Assembly (NCBI GenBank): GCA_014860805.1 | Contig: JACZJB010000006.1 | Span: 1 to 45,195, forward strand | Source: Anaerolineales bacterium | Lineage (GTDB): Bacteria; Chloroflexota; Anaerolineae; Anaerolineales; Villigracilaceae | Direction: 5' to 3' | DNA: 45,195 nucleotides | In this document: positions 16,239 through 24,851 of the stretch, one piece after another | Position numbering within the stretch: position 1 is the first letter of the stretch | Layout: the number at the start of each line of letters is the position of its first letter | Translations under genes and position numbers: made by a program | Notes under the pieces: generated by a model | Database searches by the model: none | Told to the model about the DNA's origin: nothing | The model's input: only the letters and a program-made list of their open reading frames with translations

Positions 16239-17891
16239 ATGGATATCAAGTGGATCATCTTTGCGGTTATTTTGATTGCCAATGCTGTAACGGCATTTGT
16301 AATTGCGCTGCTGCTATCCCGCAGGCCGGCGAAACCCGGCATCCGCTCGATGACATTGACCCTGTGTGCACTGGGCATCTGGTCATTCAGTTACGCAATG
16401 ATCACAGTATCACCCACCCTTGAGACAAAACATTTCTGGCTGAAAGTGGAAAATATCGGCATTATCACTGCGCCGGTATTATGGTTCTTCTTCACTTTGA
16501 AATACACGAGGATGGATAAATGGCTGACGGGTAAACCGATCATGCTGTTGTTCTGGGTTATCCCGGTCATCTCCTTGTGCTTTATTTTCTCCGAACGCTG
16601 GTTCCATCTATATTACACATCCACTCAGGCCGCAGTGGAGTCCGGAGGACCACTGCTCATCAGCCGCGGACCCATGTATTGGCTGGCTCTTGCTCAAAGT
16701 TATCTATTGGAATTGGTTGGGACGGGGGTTTTGATCTGGCGGTTTATCCAGTCACGGCTGGTCTATCGCAGACAAATGTTATATTTGATCGGGGCCGTTA
16801 CCATCCCTTTTTCCATCAATATCATCTACCAGTTAAACCCAAGGCTGCTGCCATTCCTATCTGTCCCTGTAGATCTAACACCCCTTTTTTTTAATGTCAC
16901 AGCCATTTTGCTTGTTGCAAGCATTTTCGGATTGAGTCTGTTTGACCTGGTACCCATCGCCCGGGATACGGTTATGGAACACATCCCGGAAATGGTCTTC
17001 GTTGTAGACGCACACGACCGCGTTGTGGACGCAAATCTAATGGCTCAAAAATGGCTGGGGAAATCCATCAATGAGATATCCGGACAAGACCCGGTGGAAG
17101 TCTTTCGCGGCTGGCCTCAGCTGTTGAATCGATTCTTTTTCACGGAATTCTCGCGCGAAGAGATCGAGATCCCGGGGACGCCGCCACACATGCTTGAGCT
17201 CATCGTCACACCTATCTACAATCGTTTGAATACTCTGGAGGGACGTGTCATTGTTGCGCGGGATATTACAGAAAGCAAGGCGCTTGAGAACAAGCTAAAA
17301 GAAGTCAATCTGTCGCTGCAAAAGCAATTGGCTGAAAATGAAACCCTGCGCACCAGACTTCAGGAACAAGCCATCCGCGACCCGTTAACAGGGGCTTTCA
17401 ATCGCCGCTATTTTTCCGAAGCGCTGGATCAGGAATCCGCGAGGTCGAGCCGCGAAAAAGCCCCATACTCCATCCTTATCCTTGACATTGATCGCTTCAA
17501 GCAATTTAATGATACGTATGGTCACAAGTGCGGCGATATTGTGCTGCAATCTCTGGCAAACTTTCTTAATGAAAACACCCGCCAGGGTGATATTGTCTGC
17601 AGGTATGGCGGCGAGGAATTCGTGATCCTGATGACGGATGTTACCTCTGAAGCGGCATATAAACGTGCGGAGCGTTTCAGAAAACAATTTGAGGAAATGG
17701 TCATTGAGTATGATGGAAAAAAATTGCAATGCACATTTTCAGCAGGGATCGCCTCTTATCCTGTTCATGCTGATGTTGGCGAGACTTTGTTATCATTTGC
17801 AGACCAGGCGCTTTACCGATCCAAAACCGAGGGGCGTAACCGTGTTTCCGTCTATGTTCGTGAAAACCATTATCAAACTTCAGGCAATTAG
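16239..17891 (+). CDS. Membrane-bound diguanylate cyclase (7TM sensor - PAS - GGDEF)
   Basis: Makes cyclic di-GMP from two GTP. The 550-aa protein has, in order, an N-terminal seven-helix sensor domain of the histidine-kinase 7TM type (about 1-235), a PAS domain (about 241-343, ending VARDITESKALE), a short coiled coil (345-380) and a GGDEF domain. The active site is RYGGEEF (455-461) and the inhibitory I-site RQGD (448-451) lies exactly five residues before it, so product inhibition is expected. DPLTGAFNRR (381-390) and DIDRFKQFND are intact, predicting an active cyclase. It lies 19 bp after hutI and 26 bp before the arginase gene, suggesting cotranscription. The ligand of the 7TM domain is unknown. 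Confidence 0.92.
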   Translation: MDIKWIIFAVILIANAVTAFVIALLLSRRPAKPGIRSMTLTLCALGIWSFSYAMITVSPTLETKHFWLKVENIGIITAPVLWFFFTLKYTRMDKWLTGKPIMLLFWVIPVISLCFIFSERWFHLYYTSTQAAVESGGPLLISRGPMYWLALAQSYLLELVGTGVLIWRFIQSRLVYRRQMLYLIGAVTIPFSINIIYQLNPRLLPFLSVPVDLTPLFFNVTAILLVASIFGLSLFDLVPIARDTVMEHIPEMVFVVDAHDRVVDANLMAQKWLGKSINEISGQDPVEVFRGWPQLLNRFFFTEFSREEIEIPGTPPHMLELIVTPIYNRLNTLEGRVIVARDITESKALENKLKEVNLSLQKQLAENETLRTRLQEQAIRDPLTGAFNRRYFSEALDQESARSSREKAPYSILILDIDRFKQFNDTYGHKCGDIVLQSLANFLNENTRQGDIVCRYGGEEFVILMTDVTSEAAYKRAERFRKQFEEMVIEYDGKKLQCTFSAGIASYPVHADVGETLLSFADQALYRSKTEGRNRVSVYVRENHYQTSGN

Positions 17892-17917
17892 TTTCATACA
17901 AACTTCAGGAGACCTAC

Positions 17918-18823
17918 ATGCAAATTGATATTATCGGCGTCCCCATAGACCTTGGCGCAGATCGCCGCGGTGTGGACATGGGACCCAGCGCGATTCGTTA
18001 CGCGCACTTACAGCAAAAACTCGAAGAACTAGGATATGTCATTCAAGATGAGGGCAATGTCGAAGTGCCCATTGCGGAGATGTGCAGCATCACCAACCCG
18101 AAATTAAAATATATCGACTGCATTATTCCGATGTCACGGCGTGTGGCAGGAGCCGTGGCAACCTCCGTAAAGGCGGGACGTTTCCCGCTGGTAGTGGGCG
18201 GCGACCACAGTCTTTCGATCGGCTCCGTTCGCGGAGCAGCGCGCGATAAAAAGCTCGGCGTTATCTGGATCGATGCACATGCTGATTTCAACACCGCTGA
18301 AACAACCCCTTCGGGAAACATTCACGGCATGTCGCTTGCGATCCTTGCAGGGCTGGGCGATAAAAGCCTGGTACAACTATGGGATGAACCCACTCCCGTC
18401 ATCGACCCAAAAAGGATCGCCATCATCGGCGCGCGCGACCTGGATGCAGGCGAAAAGGTCAATTTGCAAAATGCAGGCGCAATGGTCATGAGCATGGAGC
18501 AGATAGACCGCTACGGCATGGTGGCCGTGGTGGAAAAAGCCATCGAACATGTCAGTCGTGATGTGGATGGCATCTATCTTTCCCTCGATCTTGACGCGCT
18601 CGATCCACGGCATGCCCCCGGTGTTGGAACGCCCGTTCCCGCAGGTTTGACCCAACGTGAAGCACATCTCGCTTGCGAGATGATCGCCGAAACCGGAAAA
18701 TTGATCGGCATGGACCTGGTCGAAGTCAACCCAATTCTCGATGTGCAAAATCAAACCGCATCCCTCGCCGTGGAGTTTGCCCTCTCCGCATTGGGACGCC
18801 GTATTTGGAACGGACATTCATGA
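17918..18823 (+). CDS. rocF: Arginase (ureohydrolase family)
   Basis: Hydrolyses arginine to ornithine and urea with a binuclear Mn2+ centre. The 301-aa protein has [21 protein letters not shown] (broken here as residues 7-27), GGDHS (94-98), DAHADFN (119-125), SGNIHGM (132-138) and [10 protein letters not shown] (221-230), which carry all metal ligands. The N-terminal DLGADRRG motif and SGNIHGM favour arginase over agmatinase or formimidoylglutamase. The hutI neighbour makes a formiminoglutamate hydrolase the main alternative. The start has AGGAG 7 nt upstream. Its stop overlaps the next start (ATGA), indicating translational coupling. Confidence 0.9.
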   Translation: MQIDIIGVPIDLGADRRGVDMGPSAIRYAHLQQKLEELGYVIQDEGNVEVPIAEMCSITNPKLKYIDCIIPMSRRVAGAVATSVKAGRFPLVVGGDHSLSIGSVRGAARDKKLGVIWIDAHADFNTAETTPSGNIHGMSLAILAGLGDKSLVQLWDEPTPVIDPKRIAIIGARDLDAGEKVNLQNAGAMVMSMEQIDRYGMVAVVEKAIEHVSRDVDGIYLSLDLDALDPRHAPGVGTPVPAGLTQREAHLACEMIAETGKLIGMDLVEVNPILDVQNQTASLAVEFALSALGRRIWNGHS

Positions 18824-19593
18824 AACCAACCCGAAACGATCTGGAACGACTCGCCCGTGGAGCAGGAACCATTCTGCGGGATGGATACAGCAAAGAACAC
18901 ACGGTTCATTACAAAGGGACAATTGATCTTGTCACCGAAATAGACCACGCCTCTGAATCATTCTTAATCGGCGAGATACAATCCCAATTTCCCGACAGCC
19001 ATATTCTCGCGGAAGAAAGCGGCGAAACAATTGGAGACAACGATGGCATCTGGTACATCGACCCCTTGGACGGAACAGTCAATTACGCCCACCACATCCC
19101 TGTCTTTTGTGTCTCCATCGCGTATGCAATCAAAGGGATCGTCACACTTGGCGCAGTCTACGACCCGCTGCTCGACGAAATGTTCATAGCCGAGCGCGGC
19201 AAAGGCGCGTTTTTGAACGGTAAAAAAATCTATGCCTCCGAAACCACGGAACTGCAAAAAAGCCTGCTCGTGACAGGCTTTCCCTACGACACCTGGGATA
19301 CAAAACTGGATAACTTCAAATACTTCGAGCGTCTTGCCAAAAAGACGCAGGGAGTGCGCCGCCTTGGCTCAGCCGCATTAGACGGCTGCTACGTGGCAGC
19401 CGGTCGTTTTGACGGCTTCTGGGAATTTGCCCTCCGTCCCTGGGATATTGCCGCCGCCGGGCTTATCGCCGAAGAAGCTGGCGCCAAAGTCACCGCCGTG
19501 GATGGTAGAGCTGATTATTTATCGACGCCGATTTCCATCCTTGCAGCGGCTCCGGGCGTTTACGAAAAGATATTGGAACAACTAAGGAATTAG
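18820..19593 (+). CDS. Inositol monophosphatase family protein
   Basis: A 257-aa Mg2+-dependent, Li+-sensitive-type phosphatase. Metal-site motifs are KGTIDLVTEID, LAEESG, WYIDPLDGTVNYAH and the C-terminal WDIAAAGLIAEEAG. Family members dephosphorylate inositol-1-phosphate or related sugar phosphates, and in some lineages histidinol phosphate or fructose-1,6-bisphosphate. DPLDGTVNY is the typical SuhB/IMPase form. The start is ATG 18820, overlapping the arginase stop. The open frame extends 49 codons upstream inside the arginase gene, but the overlap start fits the family N-terminus. Confidence 0.9.
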   Translation: MKPTRNDLERLARGAGTILRDGYSKEHTVHYKGTIDLVTEIDHASESFLIGEIQSQFPDSHILAEESGETIGDNDGIWYIDPLDGTVNYAHHIPVFCVSIAYAIKGIVTLGAVYDPLLDEMFIAERGKGAFLNGKKIYASETTELQKSLLVTGFPYDTWDTKLDNFKYFERLAKKTQGVRRLGSAALDGCYVAAGRFDGFWEFALRPWDIAAAGLIAEEAGAKVTAVDGRADYLSTPISILAAAPGVYEKILEQLRN

Positions 19594-19620
19594 ATTGTTT
19601 GTCAAACAGGATGATGAAGC

Positions 19621-19980
19621 ATGAAACTGATCCTGATCTACACCCTTATTGCCGGCCTAATTTCCGCCGTTACCGCCCCCATACCGGGAACATCCTTATT
19701 ATTAACTGCCCTGGAAATTTATATGATCGTGCATCTTGCCAAAGTGCATGACTATAAACTGGGATTCAAGGAAATCGGATATTCCGCCGTCGCCATCTAT
19801 GGACTTTCGACAATGTTAAAGGATGCCGCGCTCGAGATCCTCACTTTTGTACCCGTCATTGGCTGGGGTTCCGAAGTGATCGTGGCTGTTCTGTTTGTTT
19901 TCTTTCTGGGAATGCTGGCGAATTTATATTTCAGCAAATCGTCACGGCAGGGGCGGGACCTTAAGAAGGACGCCGACTAA
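19621..19980 (+). CDS. Small membrane protein of unknown function
   Basis: A 119-aa protein with three membrane segments (about 3-24, 50-65 and 75-103) and a basic C-terminal tail (KSSRQGRDLKKDAD). The segment PIPGTSLLLTALEIYMIVHLAKVHDY resembles the hydrophobic hairpin of DUF697-type proteins, but I cannot assign a family. AGGA lies upstream of ATG 19621. The last 39 bp overlap the convergent VIT-family gene tail-to-tail. It is 27 bp after the inositol-phosphatase gene and probably in the same transcript. Confidence 0.65.
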   Translation: MKLILIYTLIAGLISAVTAPIPGTSLLLTALEIYMIVHLAKVHDYKLGFKEIGYSAVAIYGLSTMLKDAALEILTFVPVIGWGSEVIVAVLFVFFLGMLANLYFSKSSRQGRDLKKDAD

Positions 19981-20706
19981 ATAACCAGCCATCGCGCTGA
20001 TGGTTCCGATCAACATCATTTCAAGACCGCTGCGCACGGGCTTGCCAACGGTCACACGCGCCTTATATGCCCCGATGGCAAACAACACCAAGGCTGTCAC
20101 CACCACAGACATCCACATGCTTGCTGAAACAGGTAAAAACAGAAAAGGCGCCGTCGGTATCAACGAACCGATGATCGCAGAAAGCCCCACGACCCAGGCG
20201 GCACGGAAGGCGGTCTTGCGGTCTACTGGCGCAAGCTTGTGCTCTTCCGCCATCATAACAGCCACCCACACATCCTTGTTCGCGGTGATCGTCTCCACAA
20301 TATGCCCGAGCAATTCACCCTTGAATCCCTTGCTTTCATAAATATCGCGGATCTCTTTTGTTTCGAGGTTTGGTGCTTCCTGAATGTGACGATACTCGCG
20401 CTCACGTTCGCTTTGATACAGGTCTGCGTCGGCAAGCGTTGTAGTGTAGGCTACAGCGCCCATCGAAATGGATTCCGCAAAAGCAGTGGCAAGCCCGGCG
20501 ACTAAAACCACGCGGGCATCGTTCGTGGCAGCTGCAATTCCAAGAACTACGCCAAGAACATTTACCAGTCCGTCCTGAGCGCCCAGGATAAAGTCCGAAA
20601 GACCCGAGGCGCCTTTATGCGGGTCTGTTTTCGTATGGTGCAAAACTTCGTTGATTATGTTATCAAGTGATGTAGAATTCATACCCATATCATACATTTT
20701 CATCAA
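19942..20706 (-). CDS. VIT1/CCC1-family Fe2+/Mn2+ transporter
   Basis: A 254-aa (up to) integral membrane protein. The first helix pair carries SDFILGAQDGLVNVLGVVLGI, the family hallmark, followed by AESISMGAVAYTTT in the second helix. The cytosolic metal-binding domain between helices 2 and 3 is Glu-rich (EREREYRHIQE, KEIRDIYESKGF, MMAEEHKL). Three more helices follow. The family moves Fe2+ or Mn2+ out of the cytosol. Start is uncertain: ATG 20706 or ATG 20682 (MNSTSLDN); neither has a strong ribosome site. Together with the P-type ATPase and TerC this is a third Mn-capable exporter in the window. Confidence 0.88.
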   Translation of the reverse strand: MMKMYDMGMNSTSLDNIINEVLHHTKTDPHKGASGLSDFILGAQDGLVNVLGVVLGIAAATNDARVVLVAGLATAFAESISMGAVAYTTTLADADLYQSEREREYRHIQEAPNLETKEIRDIYESKGFKGELLGHIVETITANKDVWVAVMMAEEHKLAPVDRKTAFRAAWVVGLSAIIGSLIPTAPFLFLPVSASMWMSVVVTALVLFAIGAYKARVTVGKPVRSGLEMMLIGTISAMAGYLVGVLLKVPPLP

Positions 20707-20791
20707 GTTTCTGATAATGGATAAATGTCACAGATATTAAAACCAATGGGGCATTGCCGCCATATGTTTACTGTTTATGATAGGAAAATCC

Positions 20792-21793
20792 ATGAAATTG
20801 CGCAACCGCAGCCTATTTACCTTGATATTTCTCCTCCTCTTTGCCTGCCAGATACCGGGCAACCTGGAAACTCCTTCAGTTACATCGACTCCATCCGCCA
20901 CATCCACCCCGACTTTCATCCCCACATTAACACTAACCCCAACGCTCACCATCACGCCGACACCTGCGCCTCTCGCACGCCGGGTACTGATTCTATCCAT
21001 TGACGGTTTGCGCCCCGATGCAATTCCGCTTGCGCCCATGCCAAACCTGATGGATTTGATGGACAGCGGAGCATACACCCTCTCAGCGCAGACGATCTAC
21101 CCCAGCGCAACGCTCCCAGCTCACACATCCATGCTAAGCGGATTGTGCCCGCAAAAACACGGCGTGGACTGGAACGACTACATCCCTGAAAACGGCTACG
21201 CCCAAGTCACTGATATTTTCGACATCGCCCATGCGGCTGGCATGCAAACGGTCATGTACGTTGGCAAGGAAAAACTGCGGCAGATCACAGAGCCTGCCAG
21301 TACGGATATCTTTGAATACATCAACGACCGCGACCTCGTCATCACCGAAAAACTGATCGAGAATTTCCCCGCCGATTTTGACCTGATGTTCATTCATTTC
21401 CCTACAGCCGATGGCATGGGGCACGTCTATGGCTGGCTTTCAGGCGAGCAGTTGAGCGTGTTGTATCGCGCCGACCAGGCAATTGGCAACCTGCTCGCAG
21501 AATTGGATGCGCGCGGTTTGCGCGAGGAAACCTTGATCATCGTCACATCGGATCATGGCGGGCACAACACCACGCACGGCTCCAGCCTGCCTGAAGATAT
21601 GACCATTCCCTGGATCGCGGCAGGTGCGGGAATTCAACCCGTACAATTGATAACTCAAGTCCAGACCGTGGATACAGCCGCTACAGCAGCATTCGTACTC
21701 GGCTTGCCGCTTCCAGCAGAATGGGACGGCATCCCCGTCTATGAAGCTTTTGGACTGCCCATTGGAAATCCGTCACAAACTTGTCCAAAATAA
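20792..21793 (+). CDS. Alkaline-phosphatase-superfamily phosphodiesterase/nucleotide pyrophosphatase lipoprotein
   Basis: A 333-aa secreted lipoprotein with signal MKLRNRSLFTLIFLLLFAC (Cys19), then a Thr/Pro-rich linker (about 28-60), then a type I phosphodiesterase domain. Metal and nucleophile motifs are LSIDGLRPDA (Asp71), the nucleophile Thr in YPSATLPAHTSMLSG (Thr107) and TSDHGGH. It resembles the NPP/ENPP branch, which cleaves phosphodiester or pyrophosphate bonds. The start is ATG 20792, because AGGA sits 6 nt upstream; ATG 20777 has no such site. It acts outside the cell. A strong terminator follows at once. Confidence 0.88.
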   Translation: MKLRNRSLFTLIFLLLFACQIPGNLETPSVTSTPSATSTPTFIPTLTLTPTLTITPTPAPLARRVLILSIDGLRPDAIPLAPMPNLMDLMDSGAYTLSAQTIYPSATLPAHTSMLSGLCPQKHGVDWNDYIPENGYAQVTDIFDIAHAAGMQTVMYVGKEKLRQITEPASTDIFEYINDRDLVITEKLIENFPADFDLMFIHFPTADGMGHVYGWLSGEQLSVLYRADQAIGNLLAELDARGLREETLIIVTSDHGGHNTTHGSSLPEDMTIPWIAAGAGIQPVQLITQVQTVDTAATAAFVLGLPLPAEWDGIPVYEAFGLPIGNPSQTCPK

Positions 21794-21831
21794 AAATATC
21801 CCCTGCGCCAAACAGGGGATATTTTTATTTT
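21787..21831 (+). terminator. Terminator of the phosphodiesterase gene
   Basis: A 19-bp stem, AAAATAAAAATATCCCCTG (21787-21805) with 21813-21831, 7-nt loop. A/T flanks on both sides make it usable for the convergent endonuclease-like gene as well. Confidence 0.9.
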
Positions 21832-21911
21832 TCCATTGAGTTGCAGAGGATCTTCTTGATGCAAGGGCAGAGTCCGCCCAAACCAAATAGGATAATTATT
21901 TATTCATCCTT

Positions 21912-22862
21912 TTACGGGAAATAGAAATCAACTGCCAGCGGGGAATGATCCGACAGGTTTCTCATCACATTTTTAGGCAGGAAAGGTTCGGCGCTTACCT
22001 TTGGCAATATATAGGATTGAACATCCTGCATGGATTGAGTCACCCACATATGATCAATCTGGCTTACATCCGCAAAGAAGGACAGCCCTGCATCCACCAG
22101 AATGGGCGGGCATGCGATTTCACTGGTGGAATATCCCATGATCACTCCGGGAGGCGGAAGGCTCATGTCACCCATCAGGATCGCCTGACTGCCAATAAAG
22201 GGTTCCATTGCCTTGACAATATTCTCCACGTTCTTGCACCCGTCCACATCAAAATTGTGGAAAAGTTGGGTGGCAAAAACCTGAACAGAGGCTCCGCCTG
22301 TTGTAACCACCTCGGCACGAACGAGACAATTTGCCACATTGGAATAGGTTTCAGAACTCTTAATTTCCAGCTTGGAAAATAAAACAAGATCATACGTGTT
22401 GCCGTTATTATCCACTGAAGCAGCATCAGCGTTGCAATAAACATATTCCATGCCAAGATCGCCGGCAACCTGTTTTGCTATGGCAAAATCATCAGCGCCC
22501 CAGCCGTTCGCCTCCTGAACGGCAAGCACATCAGCGTTATATGCCTGCAAAGCAGATATGATCTCGGTTAATTTATCCCGCCCGCCATCCTGAATGTTGT
22601 AACTCATGAAACGGACAGCACCCTGATGGGTTTGCAGCGCCTCGGCAGTTGCCGTCAGCACGGAACCGCCCGGGACAGTGGCCGTTACATAAGGCGTCTG
22701 TGTTGGAATGGACCTCGTGGGAGTATCCTCGATGATCCTTGCTCCTTCGGGTATCTTTGGCCCGCCGCAGGCTTGTATCAAAGCCATTGCCAACACAATG
22801 AAGAAACTTGTCTTTACCCACCTTTTATACTGGCTGTTCTTTTTTAGGTTAATGTCGCTCAT
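21912..22862 (-). CDS. Endonuclease/exonuclease/phosphatase (EEP) family lipoprotein
   Basis: A 316-aa protein with a lipoprotein signal (lipobox ALIQAC, Cys32) and a Thr/Pro-rich linker, followed by an EEP-fold domain. Motifs are MSYNIQDGG (about 86-94), DVLAVQEANGW (catalytic Glu about 117), ILMGDMS and the C-terminal SDHSPLAVDF with the catalytic His. The family includes nucleases, sphingomyelinases and inositol-phosphate phosphatases; secretion argues for an extracellular nuclease or phosphodiesterase. The start is ATG 22862, preferred over a frame 12 codons longer because GGAG lies 6 nt upstream. TATAAT at 22930-22925 (minus) is a likely -10. Confidence 0.85.
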   Translation of the reverse strand: MSDINLKKNSQYKRWVKTSFFIVLAMALIQACGGPKIPEGARIIEDTPTRSIPTQTPYVTATVPGGSVLTATAEALQTHQGAVRFMSYNIQDGGRDKLTEIISALQAYNADVLAVQEANGWGADDFAIAKQVAGDLGMEYVYCNADAASVDNNGNTYDLVLFSKLEIKSSETYSNVANCLVRAEVVTTGGASVQVFATQLFHNFDVDGCKNVENIVKAMEPFIGSQAILMGDMSLPPPGVIMGYSTSEIACPPILVDAGLSFFADVSQIDHMWVTQSMQDVQSYILPKVSAEPFLPKNVMRNLSDHSPLAVDFYFP

Positions 22863-23101
22863 ACGAATCTCCTCGTTTCCTCTATTTGGTTTTCGCACAT
22901 TGCTTGCACCCTATGGAAGCGCTTATTATAAAAGATTACAGCCGTTTGAGAGACCTTTGGGAGGAATTTTCACGATTTTCTCATAAGGAAATAAGGGAGC
23001 TGCGCATCCTTCCGCCCTGCATCACAGGGAACGTGGTTATTCCATGTTAGAAACTTTTTTAGCGCAAAGCACCCGATCAGGATTGCGCCCTCTTCTTATG
23101 A
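22863..23101. other. Intergenic region without a recognised gene
   Basis: 239 bp upstream of the EEP lipoprotein gene. It holds a -10-like TATAAT on minus (22930-22925) and a small CCCTG/CAGGG hairpin near 23013-23027. No credible coding sequence was seen on either strand. Confidence 0.6.
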
Positions 23102-23452
23102 TCAAAACCGGGAATTCCATAACGCATCTGCGGCAATAATGGAGAGGAGAAACGAGCCAAAGGCAAAAATAACGCCCAGAGTTGTACCTGCTAAAACGGA
23201 TAAAATGACAGCCAGGACTTTGTTCCAATTAAATTTCTCAATAAACAGCCGTAGCAACCGGCTTGCAAGGATGGCGGAGAGGATCAATCCGCTCCCCTGA
23301 CAAATTAGCGAGATCGCGATGGCCGCATTGCCTTCACGGTCGCCATAGCCATTCAGTGCGAGAACCGTGAATAAGAACGCAACGATACCAAGCAGGATGA
23401 GTGAAATTACAGTAAGAACAACCGAAATGATGGAAAGGGTTTTAGTGGTCAT
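23102..23452 (-). CDS. Small four-helix-type membrane protein of unknown function
   Basis: A 116-aa protein with three or four hydrophobic segments (about 8-33, 43-64 and 79-110) and no recognised motif. GGAG lies 7 nt before ATG 23452. It follows the DUF6176 gene by 20 bp and is probably cotranscribed with it. Short loops and no conserved charged residues inside the helices give no clue to function. Confidence 0.65.
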   Translation of the reverse strand: MTTKTLSIISVVLTVISLILLGIVAFLFTVLALNGYGDREGNAAIAISLICQGSGLILSAILASRLLRLFIEKFNWNKVLAVILSVLAGTTLGVIFAFGSFLLSIIAADALWNSRF

Positions 23453-23472
23453 CTCTTATCTCCAAAGTGGTT

Positions 23473-23883
23473 TTATTCGGGACGATAGCGGACGATCTCT
23501 CTCCGCTCAAAGTTGGTGATGCTTGCAGACGGATTTTCCCAGCCCATGGCTTTAGCAGTGTCCGCGGGGACCATCACCACCTGCGGCTGGGACTCGTGCG
23601 CACCATATGCGTGGTCGATGCATTCATCATGAAACGCAATATGCTTGTGATCCAATTCAAATGGCGAAGTTATGACAGGTTCACCCGCTTCGCCATGCAC
23701 CTCGAACCAATAAAGATATTCTTCGCCGTCGATCATTTCACGAAAAATAACTTCAATCTTCATCTGCTCGCGGTCCAGGGTTTGGATTACTTCGCTCATA
23801 TTATCGTTGAGCATCTTCAACCATTCATCAACACGCGTCGACTTGCCAGCCTTCACTCGAAAACGGGATAATTCTACTTTCAT
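23473..23883 (-). CDS. DUF6176 family protein
   Basis: A 136-aa soluble protein. The N-terminal MKVELSRFRVKAGKSTRVDEWLKMLNDNM (in two parts, residues 1-15 and 16-29) and FREMIDGEEYLYWFEV match the DUF6176 pattern as I know it, a small ferredoxin-like alpha/beta fold of unknown function. The second half is less conserved. The start is ATG 23883; an ATG four codons upstream overlaps the AAGGA ribosome site. Expression is likely together with the small membrane protein downstream. Confidence 0.7.
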   Translation of the reverse strand: MKVELSRFRVKAGKSTRVDEWLKMLNDNMSEVIQTLDREQMKIEVIFREMIDGEEYLYWFEVHGEAGEPVITSPFELDHKHIAFHDECIDHAYGAHESQPQVVMVPADTAKAMGWENPSASITNFERREIVRYRPE

Positions 23884-23942
23884 AACAGCTTTCATCCTTA
23901 TATTTTTAAACTTGAAGCCTATTTTACTTCCCTTGATAAATA

Positions 23943-23979
23943 AAAAGGAGATGGCACTATAAAATGCTCATCTCCTTTT
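23943..23979 (-). terminator. Terminator of the AraC-DUF1801-SRPBCC operon
   Basis: An 11-bp stem, AAAAGGAGATG (23943-23953) and CATCTCCTTTT (23969-23979), 21 bp after the SRPBCC stop on minus. Confidence 0.82.
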
Positions 23980-24000
23980 GGAAGGATATCTTTTGCGAAA

Positions 24001-24417
24001 TTATTTTTCTGCTTGCTTTTTGAGCGCAGCTACAAAACCCTTGAAATTATCAGTCAGATCAGGGATGTTTCTCCCAAACACTGGAAGTAATAAACCACTA
24101 AAAATCTCCTCTGTGTAAAATTTTGTCAATCCATTATCGGCAGGAGTTAACGTGTGCATGCGTTCGGATTTGAAAAGTCCCAGCGGCATGCCTCCTGTGA
24201 GAACCATCTTTTTACCAGGCTCAAATACAGTTACCTTTACAGGAAATGCCTGAGGGCTGAATTTGGTAAAGAATTTCACCGTTTCACCCAGAGCAAGTTT
24301 TCCTTCAATATGATCCATGCTCAAATCCCAGGCTGGATATCCGCTTGCATCTGACAAGATTCTCCAGATGGTTTCAGGAGAAGCATTGATTGTGATTGAC
24401 GCGCCATATGTTTTCAT
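24001..24417 (-). CDS. SRPBCC (START/Bet v1-like) family protein
   Basis: A 138-aa protein of the polyketide-cyclase/dehydrase-like SRPBCC fold. It opens with ITINASPETIWRILSDASGYPAWD, the standard N-terminal strand-helix pattern with the conserved Trp-Asp, and ends in a long amphipathic helix (NFKGFVAALKKQAEK). These proteins bind hydrophobic ligands in a deep cavity. The ligand is unknown. GGAG lies 8 nt before ATG 24417. It follows the DUF1801 gene by 13 bp, in an apparent operon with the AraC regulator. Confidence 0.85.
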   Translation of the reverse strand: MKTYGASITINASPETIWRILSDASGYPAWDLSMDHIEGKLALGETVKFFTKFSPQAFPVKVTVFEPGKKMVLTGGMPLGLFKSERMHTLTPADNGLTKFYTEEIFSGLLLPVFGRNIPDLTDNFKGFVAALKKQAEK

Positions 24418-24430
24418 TTACAAAACTCCA

Positions 24431-24790
24431 TTACTTCTCGTTTTTCAACGTTTGTTTGACATAATCTTTCAATGCAGCTTTATTGAAATTAAGCGAACTA
24501 ACCCGCATTGTGCGTGCTTTGTTCCCATCGCCTTCCAATAAGCCATATTTGTCCTTGAGAGAAGCGCCTTCAAAGAAAATCAAAGAGACCTTGCCTTTGC
24601 CAACGACTGTTTGGATATGGTTTTTCGTTGTTCCATACACGAGACAATTCTTCCACTTGATGCTCTCGTTGAAGGATGGTCCAGCCTCGAGAACACAGGC
24701 GCGGATTTCCAGAAAGAGTGGAGCGACATCCTCACTCAGCGCGTTGATGTATTCGTTGACAATATCATTTTTGGATTTGGTATATTTCAT
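24431..24790 (-). CDS. DUF1801 domain protein (YdhG/YjbR-like)
   Basis: A 119-aa soluble protein. FLEIRACVLEAGPSFNESIKWKNCLVY has the core DUF1801 pattern of a helix followed by E-x-IKW, and the C-terminal half shows the LIFFEGASLKD strand and a basic tail. Function is unknown in the family. The start is ATG 24790 (MKYTKSK), about 12 nt after AAGGA; an upstream frame extends 11 codons. It lies 61 bp downstream of the AraC gene. Confidence 0.78.
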   Translation of the reverse strand: MKYTKSKNDIVNEYINALSEDVAPLFLEIRACVLEAGPSFNESIKWKNCLVYGTTKNHIQTVVGKGKVSLIFFEGASLKDKYGLLEGDGNKARTMRVSSLNFNKAALKDYVKQTLKNEK

Positions 24791-24851
24791 TTTCAAGTTC
24801 GATCCTTTCGTTGGCAGACACAAAATGAATTACAACCTGTATTTTATGAGG

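Noticed and set aside
17918-18823. Agmatinase or formimidoylglutamase call for the ureohydrolase
   Set aside because: The DLGADRRG and SGNIHGM motifs fit arginase better, although the hutI neighbour keeps the alternative open.
20707-20776. Possible Mn2+ riboswitch ahead of the VIT-family gene
   Set aside because: The short upstream region has neither the GGGGAGTAG box nor an attenuator hairpin.
23013-23100. Hairpins CCCTG/CAGGG and GCGCAA/TTGCGC as terminators
   Set aside because: Stems are only 5-6 bp and the minus strand is followed by A-rich, not T-rich, sequence.
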